Positions 40,300 to 54,436 of a stretch of DNA of 64,000 nucleotides are shown here, one piece after another (the first letter of the stretch is position 1; the number at the start of each line of letters is the position of its first letter). This DNA is from Apostichopus japonicus. Lineage: Eukaryota; Echinodermata; Holothuroidea; Aspidochirotida; Stichopodidae. The notes beneath the pieces are model-generated. The model saw only the letters and a program-made list of their open reading frames with translations, made no database searches and was not told where the DNA came from. Both the position numbers and the translations under genes were made by a program. Location: assembly GCF_037975245.1 (NCBI RefSeq), contig NC_092576.1:38891111-38955110 (forward strand), written 5' to 3'.

Positions 40300-43110
40300 T
40301 GCTGCAACACAAGCGCGACTCGTCGATTATCATTAAGTAAACGGTTTATGCCATCTCAGAGTAAACGGTCGTATGTGGTGTATGACTTTATCACCAATGT
40401 AAAGCAGAGACAGGTGCTTTATCAGCAAAATAAACAACAAAGTCCAACAAAAAAACGAAAATAGCCATTGATGTAAATAAAACATATTACCCAAGATGGT
40501 TAAACAAACACTCATTTTTATAAGATCAGTAGAATATATTAAAGAACCACAAGGTTCCACAAAAAAGAAACTACCAAGTGATGTCAACACGTTTATACAG
40601 TAACAGATCTTCTGATATAACGATGTGTCAAGTGCGCATGTCTCGTCCTTTTAATATCTCGTGTTCTTCCTCGCTTGAACATTCTGCCAACATTTTCTTT
40701 GCTTTTATTTCCATATTCTTGGCCATGTTACGTCGAAAGTTGAAGACTATGTTGAGTTCAATATGTGATTATCTTCTGAGAAATGTACATGCATATAGTG
40801 TACAGTTTTAAACTGATATTATCCTATAGGCGATTCTCTAAATCTCCCTGTCCATCTTTCGAAAGCACAGTAACAATACAAACATCGATGTCCTCTGGTT
40901 GGTCATATCCTCTGATGGGTGTAGATGATTTGAATTTCCTAAGTCACATACATGCTATAGACAGATGCTGCTAAGTTAAATCCAAGTAGGAATTTGTTCC
41001 CTGATTCTCTTATCAAAACACAAACATTATATACTTGATATCAAACATAATATTATTATAATGTACTTCATATAAAAATGACCCAGGAGCCTAGGAACAA
41101 AACAAATCGACTAGAGTTATCAACTCTCAGCACCAGTCCCTTTACATCCAGCTGACTGTGACCAAATGTGTATCGCAATCCTTTTTGAAAGGGAATATAT
41201 CTTAGCCAAAACGGCGACTCATCTACTAGGTACTACACACGTATCGGAACAATACTAACTTCACATCCAAGAAAAATGTAACCACGAATATCAAATATGG
41301 GATGTGATACGCTTAAGTCGAATCATGAAAATAACAGATAAAGAACATTAAATGAACAAGTGTCTAATAACCAATGTTCAAGCAACAAGCTTAAAATGTG
41401 TAACCTTTTACTTATATACGAAATATCTCACCGTATACATGTTTAAAATTCAACCACATGGAATTATCGTGCCAGGACCAGAGGGGCATGTTGAATATTT
41501 ATAACGACATGGTTTATACAACGTCAGGGTACAAGTTCATATCATTCCAAGTTAAAGGTTATGGATAAAGTATATACGATTTTATCAGCAGTGCTAGCAC
41601 AAGCAGGAGCTGTATCAGCAAAATAAACAACACGGTCCAACAAATATGAAACTACCCAAATGTGTGAATAATTACATGTTACGCTATATCGCACACCATA
41701 TTTGCCGACAGATCTACTGGCATCTAATTAAATGATGTTTCATGTGCGCATGTGTCGTAAAGCCCAACTCCACTCCCCTTACATTAAAATTGTGCCGGTG
41801 CATATGATTATGATGCTGTTATGTCGAATGTGTATCACGATTCCCTCAGAAAGGGAATATATCTTAGCCATTAGTGATCGTGATTACCATGTCGATCAAT
41901 GGAATGCTAACATAATGACTGGTCTACCTCATGACTGTGGATAAGCCAGTTCAGACGTACACATGTGCTTGATTTCATGTGCGTCAATAGTTTACAATAG
42001 GATATTGCCCGAGCTTATAATATCGACTATGACTAACATGTTTATCCATGTAATGTTTGTATCATGAGTTATCTACTTTGTGTATGTGAATAAAGTTTAA
42101 AGTTGATAATGCACATATACATATATGATATCCGTCTGATCAGCTTGTGGGGAATACTTCATCAGGTATAACACAAACCTCAGTAACAAACAGTGCAATA
42201 ATGTAGCGATGATGCCAGGCAAAGTCAGTTTGTCGTGCTTTGTACACCTAACTTGCTAGATGTATGGTTAAATGTGCATGATAACTAAAAGCAAGCCTTA
42301 CTGCATATGACTAAATTTGTCAGAATGATAAAAAAATGTAATTTTGGATTAGTTAGAACTGCGCTTGTCAAATCCTTGTATATTAATAACTAGATAACGA
42401 TTTGTTTACAGCAATCATACTGCATATGTATATACTATCGTTTCGCCAATTAATATGTAAAGTCAGTCTGATAAATGAATAGAACATGTTTGACATACTT
42501 AAACACCCAGTCACTGATAGTCGTAAGTCATTAAGTTATTTATTCTACATTTACATAATTTAATTACTAACTAAGGTCAGGGAGTAGCACATTCTATAGT
42601 TTAACCTTATGCTTGGCTAATAACTAATCATGAATAAGGACACTGCCCAAGACACATGAGGACAAATTGCTATTTACACTGTTAGTAACGAAACATTACA
42701 CGTATAATGTATAGGCATACACGCAGTAGTAGCTTGAATGTTTTCACATGAGTTTGATATCAAGAAACTTACCGATAGCGTGGAATTCATTCGTCTGTAA
42801 TGGATGTTATTTACGTCCCATGGGAGTGAGATAACATAATGTTCCTTAAAAATAAGACTGCACTATATAGCTGCATCCAACTGATTAAGTTGAATACTCT
42901 GCAACTACTGATGGACACTGGCTGGTACAATGAAGATAGTTAATCTAGTGTATACACATGCAATCTATTCATATTTACTTAATCTCTTTGCGATAGTTGA
43001 TGGAATTGCTGGCGCAAAGTCCAATTATTTTCAAGTATCTTCTTGCGTTGACATTATTAAGTTGTTGCCATACAATATGCTTTGAAATTCGATTTGTAAA
43101 GAATGATGTA
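40300..43110 (-). repeat. Long dispersed repeat, copy 1 (upstream of the NLR-like gene), with internal duplication
   Basis: Collinear with 62640-64000. Shared landmarks include TATCAGCAAAATAAACAACA (40420, 41609 and 62698), CAACATTTTCTTTGCTTTTA versus the same block near 62878, ACGTCGAAAGT (40730 and 62921), CTTCTGAGAAAT or CTTCCGAGAAATTG, CTTACCGATAGCGTGGAATT (42768 and 63661), and AATAAGACTGCACTAT (42850 and 63745). Part of the repeat is duplicated within this copy (about 40380-41230 and 41580-41880, both containing GAAAGGGAATATATCTTAGC). A fragment also lies at 47205-47460. No ORF with a known domain. Confidence 0.85.
42768..42850 (-). other. Possible non-coding 5' exon with donor TATCG|GTAAGT
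   Basis: On the minus strand, AATTCCACGCTATCG|GTAAGT is kept in both long copies of the dispersed repeat (here and near 63661-63680), while the sequence just upstream varies. Conservation of a consensus donor in diverged copies suggests a spliced leader exon, perhaps the 5' UTR of NLR-like genes, since the next minus-strand gene downstream is the NLR-like gene. This is inference only. Confidence 0.3.
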
Positions 43111-43319
43111 TTGCACGCTATCTTGATAGCCTGATCATGTGTTAAAGGTCAATCATATAACAAGGCTCAGTATTTAATGTTAGTACAGTAACTGAGTGTA
43201 ACTGAGTTTCCAGATTCTGAAAGTCATTTACCAAACGTTTTCTAATACTAAATAAATAAAGATCAACACACCAGATCAATCACGACTTCACGACCGGTTT
43301 CTTCCTTTTGGGACTCATT

Positions 43320-45240
43320 AAAAGAAGGTGGGAATCGAACCCTGGACCTCATAATGATGAAATCATTTCTATAATTAGGGATTATGACCAATATAAACGT
43401 GTTGCTCAAAAATATGGAAAGTCTAGTGACTGGGACTTTTTTCATCATCTCAAAAATAAAACTAATAATCTAATTAAACAAGCCAAAAAGTCATACTAAA
43501 CTGATACCTTTGAACAAAATAAGGGTAATAGCAAGCAGATGTGAAAGACAATTTAAATTTATTCTTCCAACAAATGATGAAGCTACTGTTTATAAGATTT
43601 TAATCAATGGCAAAGAAGTTGAGACTCCGAGTGGGATGGTTTATGCTTTCAAATTTCTTTTTCACAGTGATTGGTAATACACTAGCCCGGAAGTTTGTAA
43701 ATGGTGGTGTCGGGAAGTTAAAGTATGTTGACGAGTCTTTAAAGTTTATTGAAATTAGTGAGAATTTTGTCTACAAACAACTCGCAAATCTTCATATTGG
43801 TAAATCTTCTGGTATTGATGGCATAAGTGCTGGACATTTAAAACAGGAAGTTATCAAATTTCCAAAAAAACAATTGCCTTTATTCTTTATCTTTACTATT
43901 TGTAGAGCATCCATTCCTGCTGAGTGGAAACAGGCAGTTGTTTCCCCTATTTTTAAAGATGGGCTGAGAACAGATTGTGGTAACTATAGGCCCATCTCAG
44001 TTTTGCCTGTTATTACTAAAAATCTTGAGAAAGCTATTCATGCACAAGTTTATGGTCATCTTCAAAACAATGGGTTTCTAAGTTCGGCACAATCTGGATT
44101 CAGACAACAACATTCTACCTTTGCCGCTATTATTGGCGTTACTGACTACATTCTTGATAATAGGGACAAGGGTCAGATCACTGGTGCTGTGTTTTTGGAC
44201 CTAAAAAGGCCTATCTGCAGTCAACCATGAGATGCTTCTGCATAAATTATCTTGTTATGGGATACGGGATAATGAGCTGGCCTGGTTCTCTAATTATTTG
44301 TCAAATAGAGAACAAACTACTATTATTGGTGGGATTAAATCTGATGCAGGACCTGTTACAAATGGCGTACCCAGGGATTAAGTAAACTCGTATTTATCAT
44401 TTTATTAATGACCTTCCTACTGTAGTTTCGAATTGCAAGGTTTTTCTTTATGCCGATGATAAATATTGTAAGGGCCACCAATTTGGACCTGGAAGCTGTT
44501 TCTGATTGGATGAACACTAATAAGCTGACACTTAATGCTGCTAAAACCAAGGTTATGACATTTGGCTATTCTCAACTTATAAAAAAAATGTTAATCCCCT
44601 CAATGTAAAGCTTGATAATGATATTCTTGAATCTCTGTATGTATTCAAATACCTTGGGATTTGGTTCGACCCGTTTCTCAAATGGGAAAAAATATTGACA
44701 AAATTACTCCAAAACTATCACAGAAACTGGGCATTCTAAAACTACTAATTCGTGTGTTGACCAGCATACAAGTAATACTAACGCTCTAACTGTATCCCAT
44801 ATTGATTATTGTTCTGCCGTTTTGACTACGGCGACGAACAAATGTGTTGACCGGGTTCAGATTCTTCAAAATCGTGCAGCTAGATTAGTCCTGGGGTGTG
44901 GGCTTCGGGATGTGCATGTTACAGATATTTTTGCTGAATTGAAGTGGCTAAATGTCCGTCAACGTGCATTATATTTAAGGAATATTGAAATGTATTGATG
45001 TGTCCACGGCCTTGCTCCAGGTTACCTAAATGATACTACCATTCTACTGAGAGATAGCCATTCGTACAGAACTAGATCTAGTTGCTCTAAAAAATGTTAT
45101 GCTTGCTCCTGTTAGATCTGGGAATGGTAAAAAGTCCTTTCAATTTTCGGGAGGCAGGTCGTCGAACAGTTTCATATAACTACTGTACGTCTGAGTGTCT
45201 CTTACCCAGGGACTTTAGAGTATACATTTAACATGGTGAA
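43320..45240 (+). pseudogene. Decayed LINE with reverse transcriptase remnants
   Basis: Fragments in several frames read like a LINE ORF2. Upstream are YDQYKRVAQKYGKSSDWDFF and NNLIKQAKKSY. The RT core has GKSSGIDGISAGHLKQ, AEWKQAVVSPIFKDG, NYRPISVLPVITKNLEKAI and SAQSGFRQQHST, with VFLDLKR where an AFDTVDH-like motif should follow. After frame changes come MLLHKLSCYGIRDNELAWFS, TNGVP, YAD-like remnants near 44450, TNKLTLNAAKTKVMTFGYS and VQILQNRAARLVLGCG. Several stops and indels disrupt it. Endonuclease is not recognised. It differs from the other two LINEs and is the most decayed. Confidence 0.85.
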
Positions 45241-45744
45241 ATTGCCTTTAGAGCGGTAGTTTGAGTGTACTGCTAAAAATTAATGTTACATGAATCGCAC
45301 AAACTAGGCTATAATACTTTTGTTGGGTTGAGCATTTTGGGAATGTTTCCAACAAAGTATTGTCCAAAACCTCCGGTATAACGTATCTTTAATTGTCGTG
45401 ATATATGGTTGTGGTCATAACAACTCCTGGTTATTGTGTGTAAACGGTTGAAAAGGGCGGGGTTGAGGAGTTACACCATGAGGAATTGACAATAGGGTGT
45501 GGTGTAAACAGTCCCGACTGAACAAATTCACCCTACCCTCTCACGTTCGAGGTGGGAGTATTCCCCTACCACTCAGTTTCTTTTTGCGCACGTTACTACT
45601 TAGAATTACATGTGTTGCATACGTGTGATCAAGCCAAGCGATAATGGCGGGATAAGCTATTGGAGAGGCCTTTACAGCTCTGTTAGTCTCGGGGTCTATA
45701 TCTACAAATCAAGGTTCATATTTACATTTTGATATTGATTGTAG

Positions 45745-45746
<2 letters not shown>
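45241..45746. other. No gene seen
   Basis: Flank of the decayed LINE, with no recognisable feature. Confidence 0.45.

Positions 45747-45831
<85 letters not shown>
45747..45831. repeat. (TA)n microsatellite
   Basis: About 85 bases of pure TA, followed abruptly by GC-richer DNA (45835-46070). Confidence 0.97.
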
Positions 45832-45835
<4 letters not shown>

Positions 45836-46073
45836 AACGCTGGCCGACCGTGTCGTGTCGTGCGGGAGCGTGTGAGCGTTTGGTAACGCTGGGGCTTTGT
45901 TTTGAGACACCTGAGCCGGCTATGCGCACGTGGATCACCATATTAGGCTTTGTCCCCATGGGGAGGAACTTCCGCCAGGTGTAGCCTAGTGTTGCATTCG
46001 TGGCGGCGGTTGTTTTCTCTCCATGGTGACAGGCGCCATTGTATGCTCTCTTATCACTATGCATCTGAATGGG

Positions 46074-47027
<954 letters not shown>

Positions 47028-47204
47028 GTATGTGTGAAACTAGCGATAACACAGGACAGTTCATCGTCGATATCATCAACAGCCGGTGGTAAGTTTTTGT
47101 CAACGCAGGGATCACGATCGCAGGTGTTGCTAACATCAAGTTGTCAGCAGTTTAGTAGTGTAGTTAATTACACATGGTGGATATCACAATACGGTTTAAC
47201 AAAA

Positions 47205-47460
47205 GGAAACTACCAAGCGATGTGTACAACTATATCTGCAGATTAACAGATCTACTTGCGTCTGACATAACTATTTGTCAATTGCCTCGTCCTATTAACA
47301 TCTCGTGATCTTACTGGCTTGAACGTTCCACTAACCTTCTTGTTGCTGTTATTACCATAGTGATGGGCAGGTTACGTCTAAATTGGCAGACTAAGTTACT
47401 TACAATGTGGGATTATCTTCCGAGAAATTGCTATGTATAATACATGTTGGACTGTAAAAA
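47205..47460 (-). repeat. Fragment of the long dispersed repeat
   Basis: Matches blocks at 40570-40800 and 62745-62990: AACAGATCTACTTGCGTC, CTCGTCCTATTAACATCTCG, TTACGTCTAAATTG and ATTATCTTCCGAGAAATTG, in the same order. Confidence 0.75.
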
Positions 47461-47805
47461 AGATGTTTTGACCCCTTTAAAAAGAAAGAAACGGCCCCAA
47501 ACACACAATACGCGTTCTGGACAAACTACAGGAATACCCGACAAAAATAGGCTGTTATGATACTGCAAGAACATTGGAATGAGATATTTTAAGCTGCATT
47601 TAATGATAAAGATAAGTTACGACTATAATATGCAATGGTGACTTATTGATTGCTGCAATTGTTATTTCAGTGGGTAGTTTATCTCATGATATTAATATAG
47701 AATATATCACTTTATACGGTCAAATGATCACAAAAAATTACAAGTCATGAAGATATCATAAATCAAATGGAGTACAAACACATATGGTTATATATTACAT
47801 ATAGT

Positions 47806-47839
<34 letters not shown>

Positions 47840-48485
47840 AAGTGCACATTAGGTGCCCATTGCATATTGAAAAATGCTACCTTAGAGGGACAGTAACGTT
47901 AGGGGAACATATTCGTGTTCCCCTAATGTTTAAGGGTATGTTCATTCTGTTATGAGGGCTTCGGTTTACAGGTAATTAGTACCCATTGATCGTGGATGCT
48001 GCCCTCTACACCCCTTTATTTTGATTGGACGATTATACATCTGAATGGATATTTATAGCTTGGCAATTTTTGTAGTAGTATATGTGACCTGTGCAAAATT
48101 TAGCTATTAGGGACCCATCAAGATATATCTCGTTTATTTTATCGTCATATCGGTATATGTTTTACTATCGATGCTCTTTTAATGCTGGTAAAACTGACCA
48201 ATGGAACTGTGACCTTGGAAGTCACAATTTCGATCCCTATCCCTTTCGGTTATACATATACTGATATCCATGTTCATAATGACGCATTTTCATTTGGTAT
48301 ACAAACCTTGTGACGTCATCACCGCGCAATGTCGCTAAGTGTAATGTAGAGCTCATATGTACGTATGTACAGTGTGGTAAACGTGTTGTCCGTATGGCCG
48401 CAAGTGTTCACACTGTATGCAAGCAAGAACGGTAAACCTAACTTATGTTCGCGAATCGGCGCGGTATCCATGTTGCACTATCAAA
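47461..48485. other. Upstream region of the six-exon gene; short palindrome
   Basis: Contains a short (TA)n (47805-47837) and a hairpin-capable pair ACGTTAGGGGAAC / GTTCCCCTAATGT (47896-47931). The last 150 bases before 48486 are richer in CpG (CGCAATGTCGC, TTCGCGAATCGGCGCGG), as expected near a promoter, but no TATA box is evident. Confidence 0.4.
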
Positions 48486-48519
48486 ATGAGAGCCGTCGAG
48501 ATTGACTTTGGAAGCCTAG
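48486..48519 (+). CDS. Small six-exon gene, predicted exon 1
   Basis: ATG in TCAAAATGAG opens MRAVEIDFGSL plus one base, ending at CCTAG|GTAATA (phase 1). The Gly codon is completed by exon 2, which also enters in phase 1. The exon is short and the following intron long (3.4 kb), so the link rests on phase and a CpG-rich upstream. An upstream ATG 18 bases before (48468) opens only a very short frame. Confidence 0.5.
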
Positions 48520-48872
48520 GTAATACCGTAATACTTTCTTGCAATTGCTAGATATTAATTCCTTTACCTTTTTAATGCTCTATTGGCTAGCCCAGGATTA
48601 GTAATAGTGTAAAGTAGGCCTCAGTTCCCTGTGCAGCTGGCTGATTACCAATCACAATTTGTGCAAATTATAGCTCAGCTCTCACTTGTCTCACTCAGTG
48701 TAAGCCTAACATTAACAAGATCTAGCCTAAGTTACAGTAATGTTAGTTTTGCCCTAGATAGGCTAAACTTCATTTTAATAACATGACCTCTGTCCCAAAA
48801 ACTCTACAAAAACATAAATAGTGATGAATGATGCTTACATAGCACCGTTTTTTGATACAAATGATACAGTAA

Positions 48873-49629
48873 CATGGGCGTCAGCAGGTTTCAGAAAGTG
48901 GGGGGACACTATACTATCTAAGCGGAGCGCCACCATTGGTTGGCGCGTAGCGTACCAGAAAATTTTGGGTACATAAGACCCCCTAGATCGCAGGAGACGG
49001 CCTTCCTGAGTCGTTTTTAGTTACATCAGAACCAGATCTGTGAGGAGAAATTTTGTGTCACAAAACTAAATTCCGACAGAAAGTACTGGTAGAAAGATGC
49101 CGTTCTGACACCAAGGGAAACGAATTACACAGCGTCCATCTCAAACGAAATATTTTCGGTAGTTTGGTATCATATAATACCCTGCATACAGGCAGAATAC
49201 TGTCTGTAGGGCCTAAAATATATGATATTACCTTCCTGGTGGGGTCTTCTCTGATTCACAGTGTAGGGCAAGGGGAATTCCATTTCTGGCGAGAAGGGGT
49301 GCTTCCACAAAACACTCTAAAACATCGTTCAAACATCGCACAAACTTTTATCAGAGGTCTCGGGCGAAGCGGGGAGGGTGAATATCGGAGGAAGGGGGAT
49401 AAAGGGCCAAGCACTGTTCTAATTTCCAGTGCAATTTATTGATAATGATTCTTAAGTTAGATTCTACTTGAATCAGCTCAGCAATTGTGATAGAAAATCG
49501 CGCATATGCATGTGATTTTTTTAATAACTGCTCTGAAAAGTGGGGGGGACAAATGATATGATATCCCCTCCACTTTTGAAAGTGGGGGGGACATGTCCCC
49601 CCCCCGTCCCCCACCTGTTGACGCCCATG
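48873..49629. mobile_element. hAT-like non-autonomous element (757 bp)
   Basis: Ends CATGGGCGTCAGCAGG and CCTGTTGACGCCCATG are inverse copies with one mismatch, flanked by exact 8-bp TACAGTAA (48865-48872 and 49630-49637), the hAT target length. A subterminal inner palindrome (GTGGGGGGGACA / TGTCCCCCCCC) lies near the right end. The 129-residue internal frame has no transposase features. It lies in intron 1 of the six-exon gene. Confidence 0.88.
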
Positions 49630-49838
49630 TACAGTAAATATACCCTAGGCCTAAGTTAAGCCTTAGCCAACAGTAGCCTATTGCTGAAGACAGGCAAGGC
49701 TGGACAATGCTTAGCCTACATTAGTAAAATGCCTTATTGTCTAGAGCTATTGTGATTTTGTTGCCCACAATTAACTTAAAATACAAAGCCAATTTTCAAT
49801 TCTGCCCAAAAATTTAATTTATAACAGCTAGCCTTAAC

Positions 49839-50765
49839 CAGGGTAGGAATTAATATTTGGCTTTAGGGGACTAGTTTGGATATAGAAAAGTTGAAACGCC
49901 CCCTTAATGTATTTAGGAGGGTTTTTTTAAGGTTTAGGGGGGCTCTTTTCCAAAGTTCAATATATGCTGTTTACAGAAATGGTTGTAAGCATTCAACAGG
50001 ATAAAGTCAGCACAATTACCCTATTACTGGTGCTGCAATTTACTGTATAGCAAGTTTATTAAAAGTTTGATAGCAAAAATTTGCGAGCATTTAGCAAATA
50101 ATGTCAATCCACCGAATACATGACGAAAACCAATAACCCATCAACTGAAATAGAAAACACAGGTTTACTTCCGCTGGTGACTTTTCCTAAGGCATGTATG
50201 TTTTTTTGTGTGGATAAAATCACATACTGTACCTTCCAAACAACTGCCAATTTCCAGCAAATTTAAAGTTGTAAACAAAGCTATGCAGTTTTTGTTTTGT
50301 TTTTGCAAACTGATGGTTAGGCTACATTTCCCATTGACTTAGTGTGGTTGTTAGGCTAATATTTGGTTAAAGATTGCAAGTTTAATGGATATATTTAATT
50401 TTTATTTTCAACACAACTTGAGCGAGTAAACAGATGGATAGGTAAGATTACCATGTTGACCTACTTCACCTGTGAAGTTAGGCTACCATGTGGTCTGATA
50501 TTTGTGGGGATTATAGGTTATTGGCACTGAAATTGCTTAGTGGAGGCCGTAACCGCAGTAACTATGCGGAGATTGTGCGTGACCCTCCGGCACTGCTTCA
50601 AATTTTATGCGGGATTGTGAGAACTGTTTGCGCGATTCGCGATGCTACTGCAATGCCTAGCTAAAACAAAAGCATGTCACAATTAATTTTACACAGACAC
50701 CTGATATAACGAGGGCGATTTTCTTAAGGGCGAATCGCCCTTCGCCCTGCTTATTTCCGACCCTG
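49839..50765. mobile_element. hAT-like non-autonomous element (927 bp)
   Basis: Ends CAGGGTAGGAATTA and TATTTCCGACCCTG are near-inverse. The 8-bp flanks GCCTTAAC (49831-49838) and GCCTTGAC (50766-50773) agree at 7 of 8. A palindromic GGGCGAATCGCCC and AGGGCGAA motifs lie near the right end. No ORF of note. Same intron as the previous element. Confidence 0.82.
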
Positions 50766-50773
50766 GCCTTGAC

Positions 50774-51967
50774 ATTTCACTTCCATGCTGTGCACGTAGA
50801 GGTGGGCAAATGTACGCACAAAGTTAGGAGGGGCACATTATTAGAATAATCCAGTATCATAGTGGGCTTGTTATTGAGGATTTTAAGGATTAGATCAATG
50901 ATCCTAATGAAAGATAATCCACAACAATCATCTGCAAGCATTTTTCATGTTAGACCAAATAGTATTTCCTCCAAATAATTGTTCACTACATAAATAATGT
51001 GTAGAATTGGGCGAACTTTGACCCCAAGATGTCTTTTTTCCATCACAAAATTGCCCATGTGCTAGGCCGATACAGATATTCATGATTGACAAATTTGGCA
51101 TCAGTTTGTCCAGTTTTAAATTGCATTTTTTTCTTTTAATAGATTATACAAACAGTCAAGGCTTATTCATCTTTCATTGTAAATCAAACAAATTCTTTTT
51201 AATGGTATGTACCTGTAAAGGTTCAAGGTTAAGGAGTACATATTTCTGCTTTCTTTAACAGGGTTAGCTAAGCTGGCCTACTGTTCCTGGGGTGGTACTC
51301 TGATAAATATGGAGGCACCTCAATCAAGGTTCCAAGTCAATGATGGGCCTAAGCCTGTTACTATAAACCAAGGATAGTTAGGACACAAGTGCTTATTAAC
51401 ATGCGGGAGGGGAACGGTTGACCAAAAATTAGGAGTCAGAGCTGTTTCTTTGATGAGGTGTTTGTGGTGCAATTTTCAGCAACATTTTGCTTATTTGACC
51501 TGTGGCCTCCTGACCTTTGACCCTTTAGCTAACTTTTAAAAAATTTCTGTCTTATATAGGCTACTTCATATATATGCTATATTGTGAAGTCAAAATTGAC
51601 CCCCACACATACACAGACATCAAACATTTTTTTATTCCCCCACCCCAGTTGGTACTTGCCAGCCAATGGCATAAGGTTATCATAAGGTACCCCATTAAGT
51701 TCCCACTAGCCCACCAGCTTACAGTTCTATACCACAAGGGATGGAAATTAGGCTACTTGTCTGTTTACAGACCATTGGTTTGTTCAAAAACAGGTGACCC
51801 AATGGAATAAAACATCCCCCTGTCTCTAAATGTATACAAGGATGAGATAATAAAGTTACAACACAAAAAGTGACAACTATTTTAGCTCCTTGTGAGAGTT
51901 TGGTATTAAGGTGGTGATAAATTTATTAAACAGATCATGGAACATACTTCTTTCTAAAATTTTACAG
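50774..51967. other. Intron 1 of the six-exon gene, no further exon recognised
   Basis: AT-rich DNA with scattered open frames but no additional phase-1 exon that could be supported. Confidence 0.45.
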
Positions 51968-52003
51968 GGCAGGTTGCGAATGAAGACCGAGAAGAGGCAA
52001 TGG
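51968..52003 (+). CDS. Small six-exon gene, predicted exon 2 (36 bp)
   Basis: Acceptor CTAAAATTTTACAG and donor AATGG|GTAAGA bound 36 bases, phase 1 to phase 1. The product is an acidic QVANEDREEAM between split Gly and Glu (or Val) codons. It joins in frame to either copy of the next exon. Confidence 0.6.
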
Positions 52004-52571
52004 GTAAGATAAAAAATTATACTTGTAAGAGAAAGGAAACCATTTCATTGTGTTTTGGATAAAAGCTTTGTCAATTGAATGATGGAAACAAAAGGACCCA
52101 GTAATGGCGCAATTGAAAAACTTCATGTAAGAAATTTTAGAGGCTCATCCGTAAGTGTTTGTTTTGTGGATATACTATTTGGTGGCCTTAATAGCTAGGT
52201 AATAGCTAAGAAAGTGCAATCACACAACTTTTCATGTGGATTTTGCGATTATTCCTCCATGTTTTCCTCTGGGCACATGCATGCAATGGTAGACAACCTT
52301 CACTGAATCGTATTCCTCATGGAAAACAACCCCAGCCAAGTTGTAACCACCTAAAATATTATTAGTGTTTGGATGCACCATTGACCACCATAGAGTGGAG
52401 GACTGGTAGTCCTTTGGGAGGGGTGAGGGGTGATGGTTCGAATATCCTATCTAAGCCTCAGTTTCTTTGTATACTTCAAATTTCATAGAAGTTTCTCCCA
52501 GCCAGTCAGTAGTTATAATATGGTGACTCATGTATTAATGCTGTTAGTTAATTTCTTGCTGTGTCCAGCAG

Positions 52572-52649
52572 AACAGGAGGCTGATGTTCAACAGAGAAAA
52601 AAAAGAGCAAGAGGAGAATCCCCATCCATGACCAACAAGTCACCTGTAT
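52572..52649 (+). CDS. Small six-exon gene, predicted exon 3a (78 bp, basic)
   Basis: Acceptor TTGCTGTGTCCAGCAG and donor CTGTAT|GTAAGT bound 78 bases, phase 1 on both sides, so it can be included or skipped without frame loss. It encodes QEADVQQRKKRARGESPSMT then NKSPV; RKKRARG looks like a nuclear localisation signal. It is duplicated at 54437-54514 with flanking intron bases. Confidence 0.75.
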
Positions 52650-54436
52650 GTAAGTATGACAGTTTATTATACTGGATATGTAGGGGCACCAAGAATTATG
52701 GGAAGAGGGATAAATGGCAAGAATGATGTCGAAAAATATAAAATGTTATCGGATTAATCTTCAGCAAATTGAGAATAAAGTGAGACTTAAATGAGGGAAG
52801 TCAATCAGCTCCTTTACATTTTGCAGACTAGATCATTGCCTAATAAATAAAGTGATGTTATTGAAGTTTGTTATCAAGTCAGTTTAAACATAACATAACT
52901 GATTTTGTCGAAAAAAAATAGATATTAGAGGGACACAGAAAAAGTTATTAATCTTAACTGAGACAATTACCTGCACTGACCTATAATATACTGAAGTAGA
53001 ACATGGTAGAACTAGATGTATTAATGTAATAACTGGTAAGGCTTATATTCCTCTAGCTATGCTGTAGATTTTGAACGCTACATAAGTAATGTTCCATGTG
53101 AGAAACAGTTATCAGCTTGACATTGTATTAAAACTTTCGTATTTTGTATCTGATTTAGCTGTTCATTACCCTCAAGACTCAAACATCTGCATTATATCCT
53201 TTATGAAATACATTTCCTACCTCGAAACAAAGAACTACAGAACTGTAGTAAACTTACCAGACCCTATAATAAAATACCTATGCTACATCATTAACCTACT
53301 CGATATCAAAAGAGGTATTAGTTAACAGTAACAACTGGCTGTTTGACTTTTGTCATGCAGTCTTACCAAAACTATAAATCAGCAATCAAATTGAAGAATA
53401 TAGAGTATAACTTAATAACTAATAAATATACCCCAAATATTTATTTCTTGTACAGAAGGACTCTCATATGCATGTGGCATACAAGTCAGAACTATGTTTT
53501 CCCTAATTCCAGTTCCTTTTCTTTCTCAGGCAAATGTAATTGCATTCCAAATGAATTATACTGACAGTCTTAATCTCCCTGACACATGCAATGGTTAACA
53601 AGTGGTTACTTTACACAGTAACAGAAGGAAGATAACCCTGCAGACTTTGTGACCTCATAATGCTTGTGTTTTGTAAATTTGGTTGGATGGATCATTCAAT
53701 TGATATGAATTATCATTATGAGAGCAATTGGGCAACTAAATTCAATAAGCTACAGTAATGTACTGTAATTTTACATGTAATTACTAGTTGAGTCAAGGGA
53801 TGGATATAATTTGGTGCCATCAGTTCTAGTTATTACCTGGTGTCTGTTATCATTTGGTTGAATATGATAAAGTAGTTGCATGTTTTAGGAGAGATGAAAA
53901 ATCTGTGACATTTGCTTCAAGATGACTATGCAGCTACTGGAATTATCAATTAGTCTTGAAGCATAGAAATTTTAAAGGCATTGAACACTCGCCCCAAACC
54001 GCGTGCGGCCATCTGAAAAAGTTAACTTTCTGTTGCTTGTAAGTGACCTTTTGTTCGTGTGACTACAAAATGCAGACAGTACAGTAATGAAATGCGATAC
54101 CTTGTTATCTTTAGCTGGACCTGAGATGTCCATCGCTGTATTGGTTTTTACACTGTGCTGTGGGTATTGACCGCAGCATGAACTGACTGTACACTAGTGT
54201 CTAAATACCGATGGTAGCAAGCTGTGTGTGTGTATTTTCTGGGATCGATGGTGATGTCTAAAACACCTCATTCGAAACTAGGTCAGATTACCGGCATTAG
54301 ACTTTCTTTTTGAGCGAGTCTTGACACCCTTAAACTAACAACATGCTGTCATTATCTTATTTGTATTGATTTGTGTATCCTCATCAAACTCAATTGTTTT
54401 AACGGTCTTCATTTAATTTCTTGCTGTGTCCAGCAG

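Noticed and set aside
43325-43345. Minus-strand GGTTCGATTCCCACC, a B-box-like motif
   Set aside because: No matching A box or tRNA fold upstream; isolated motif at the edge of a decayed LINE.
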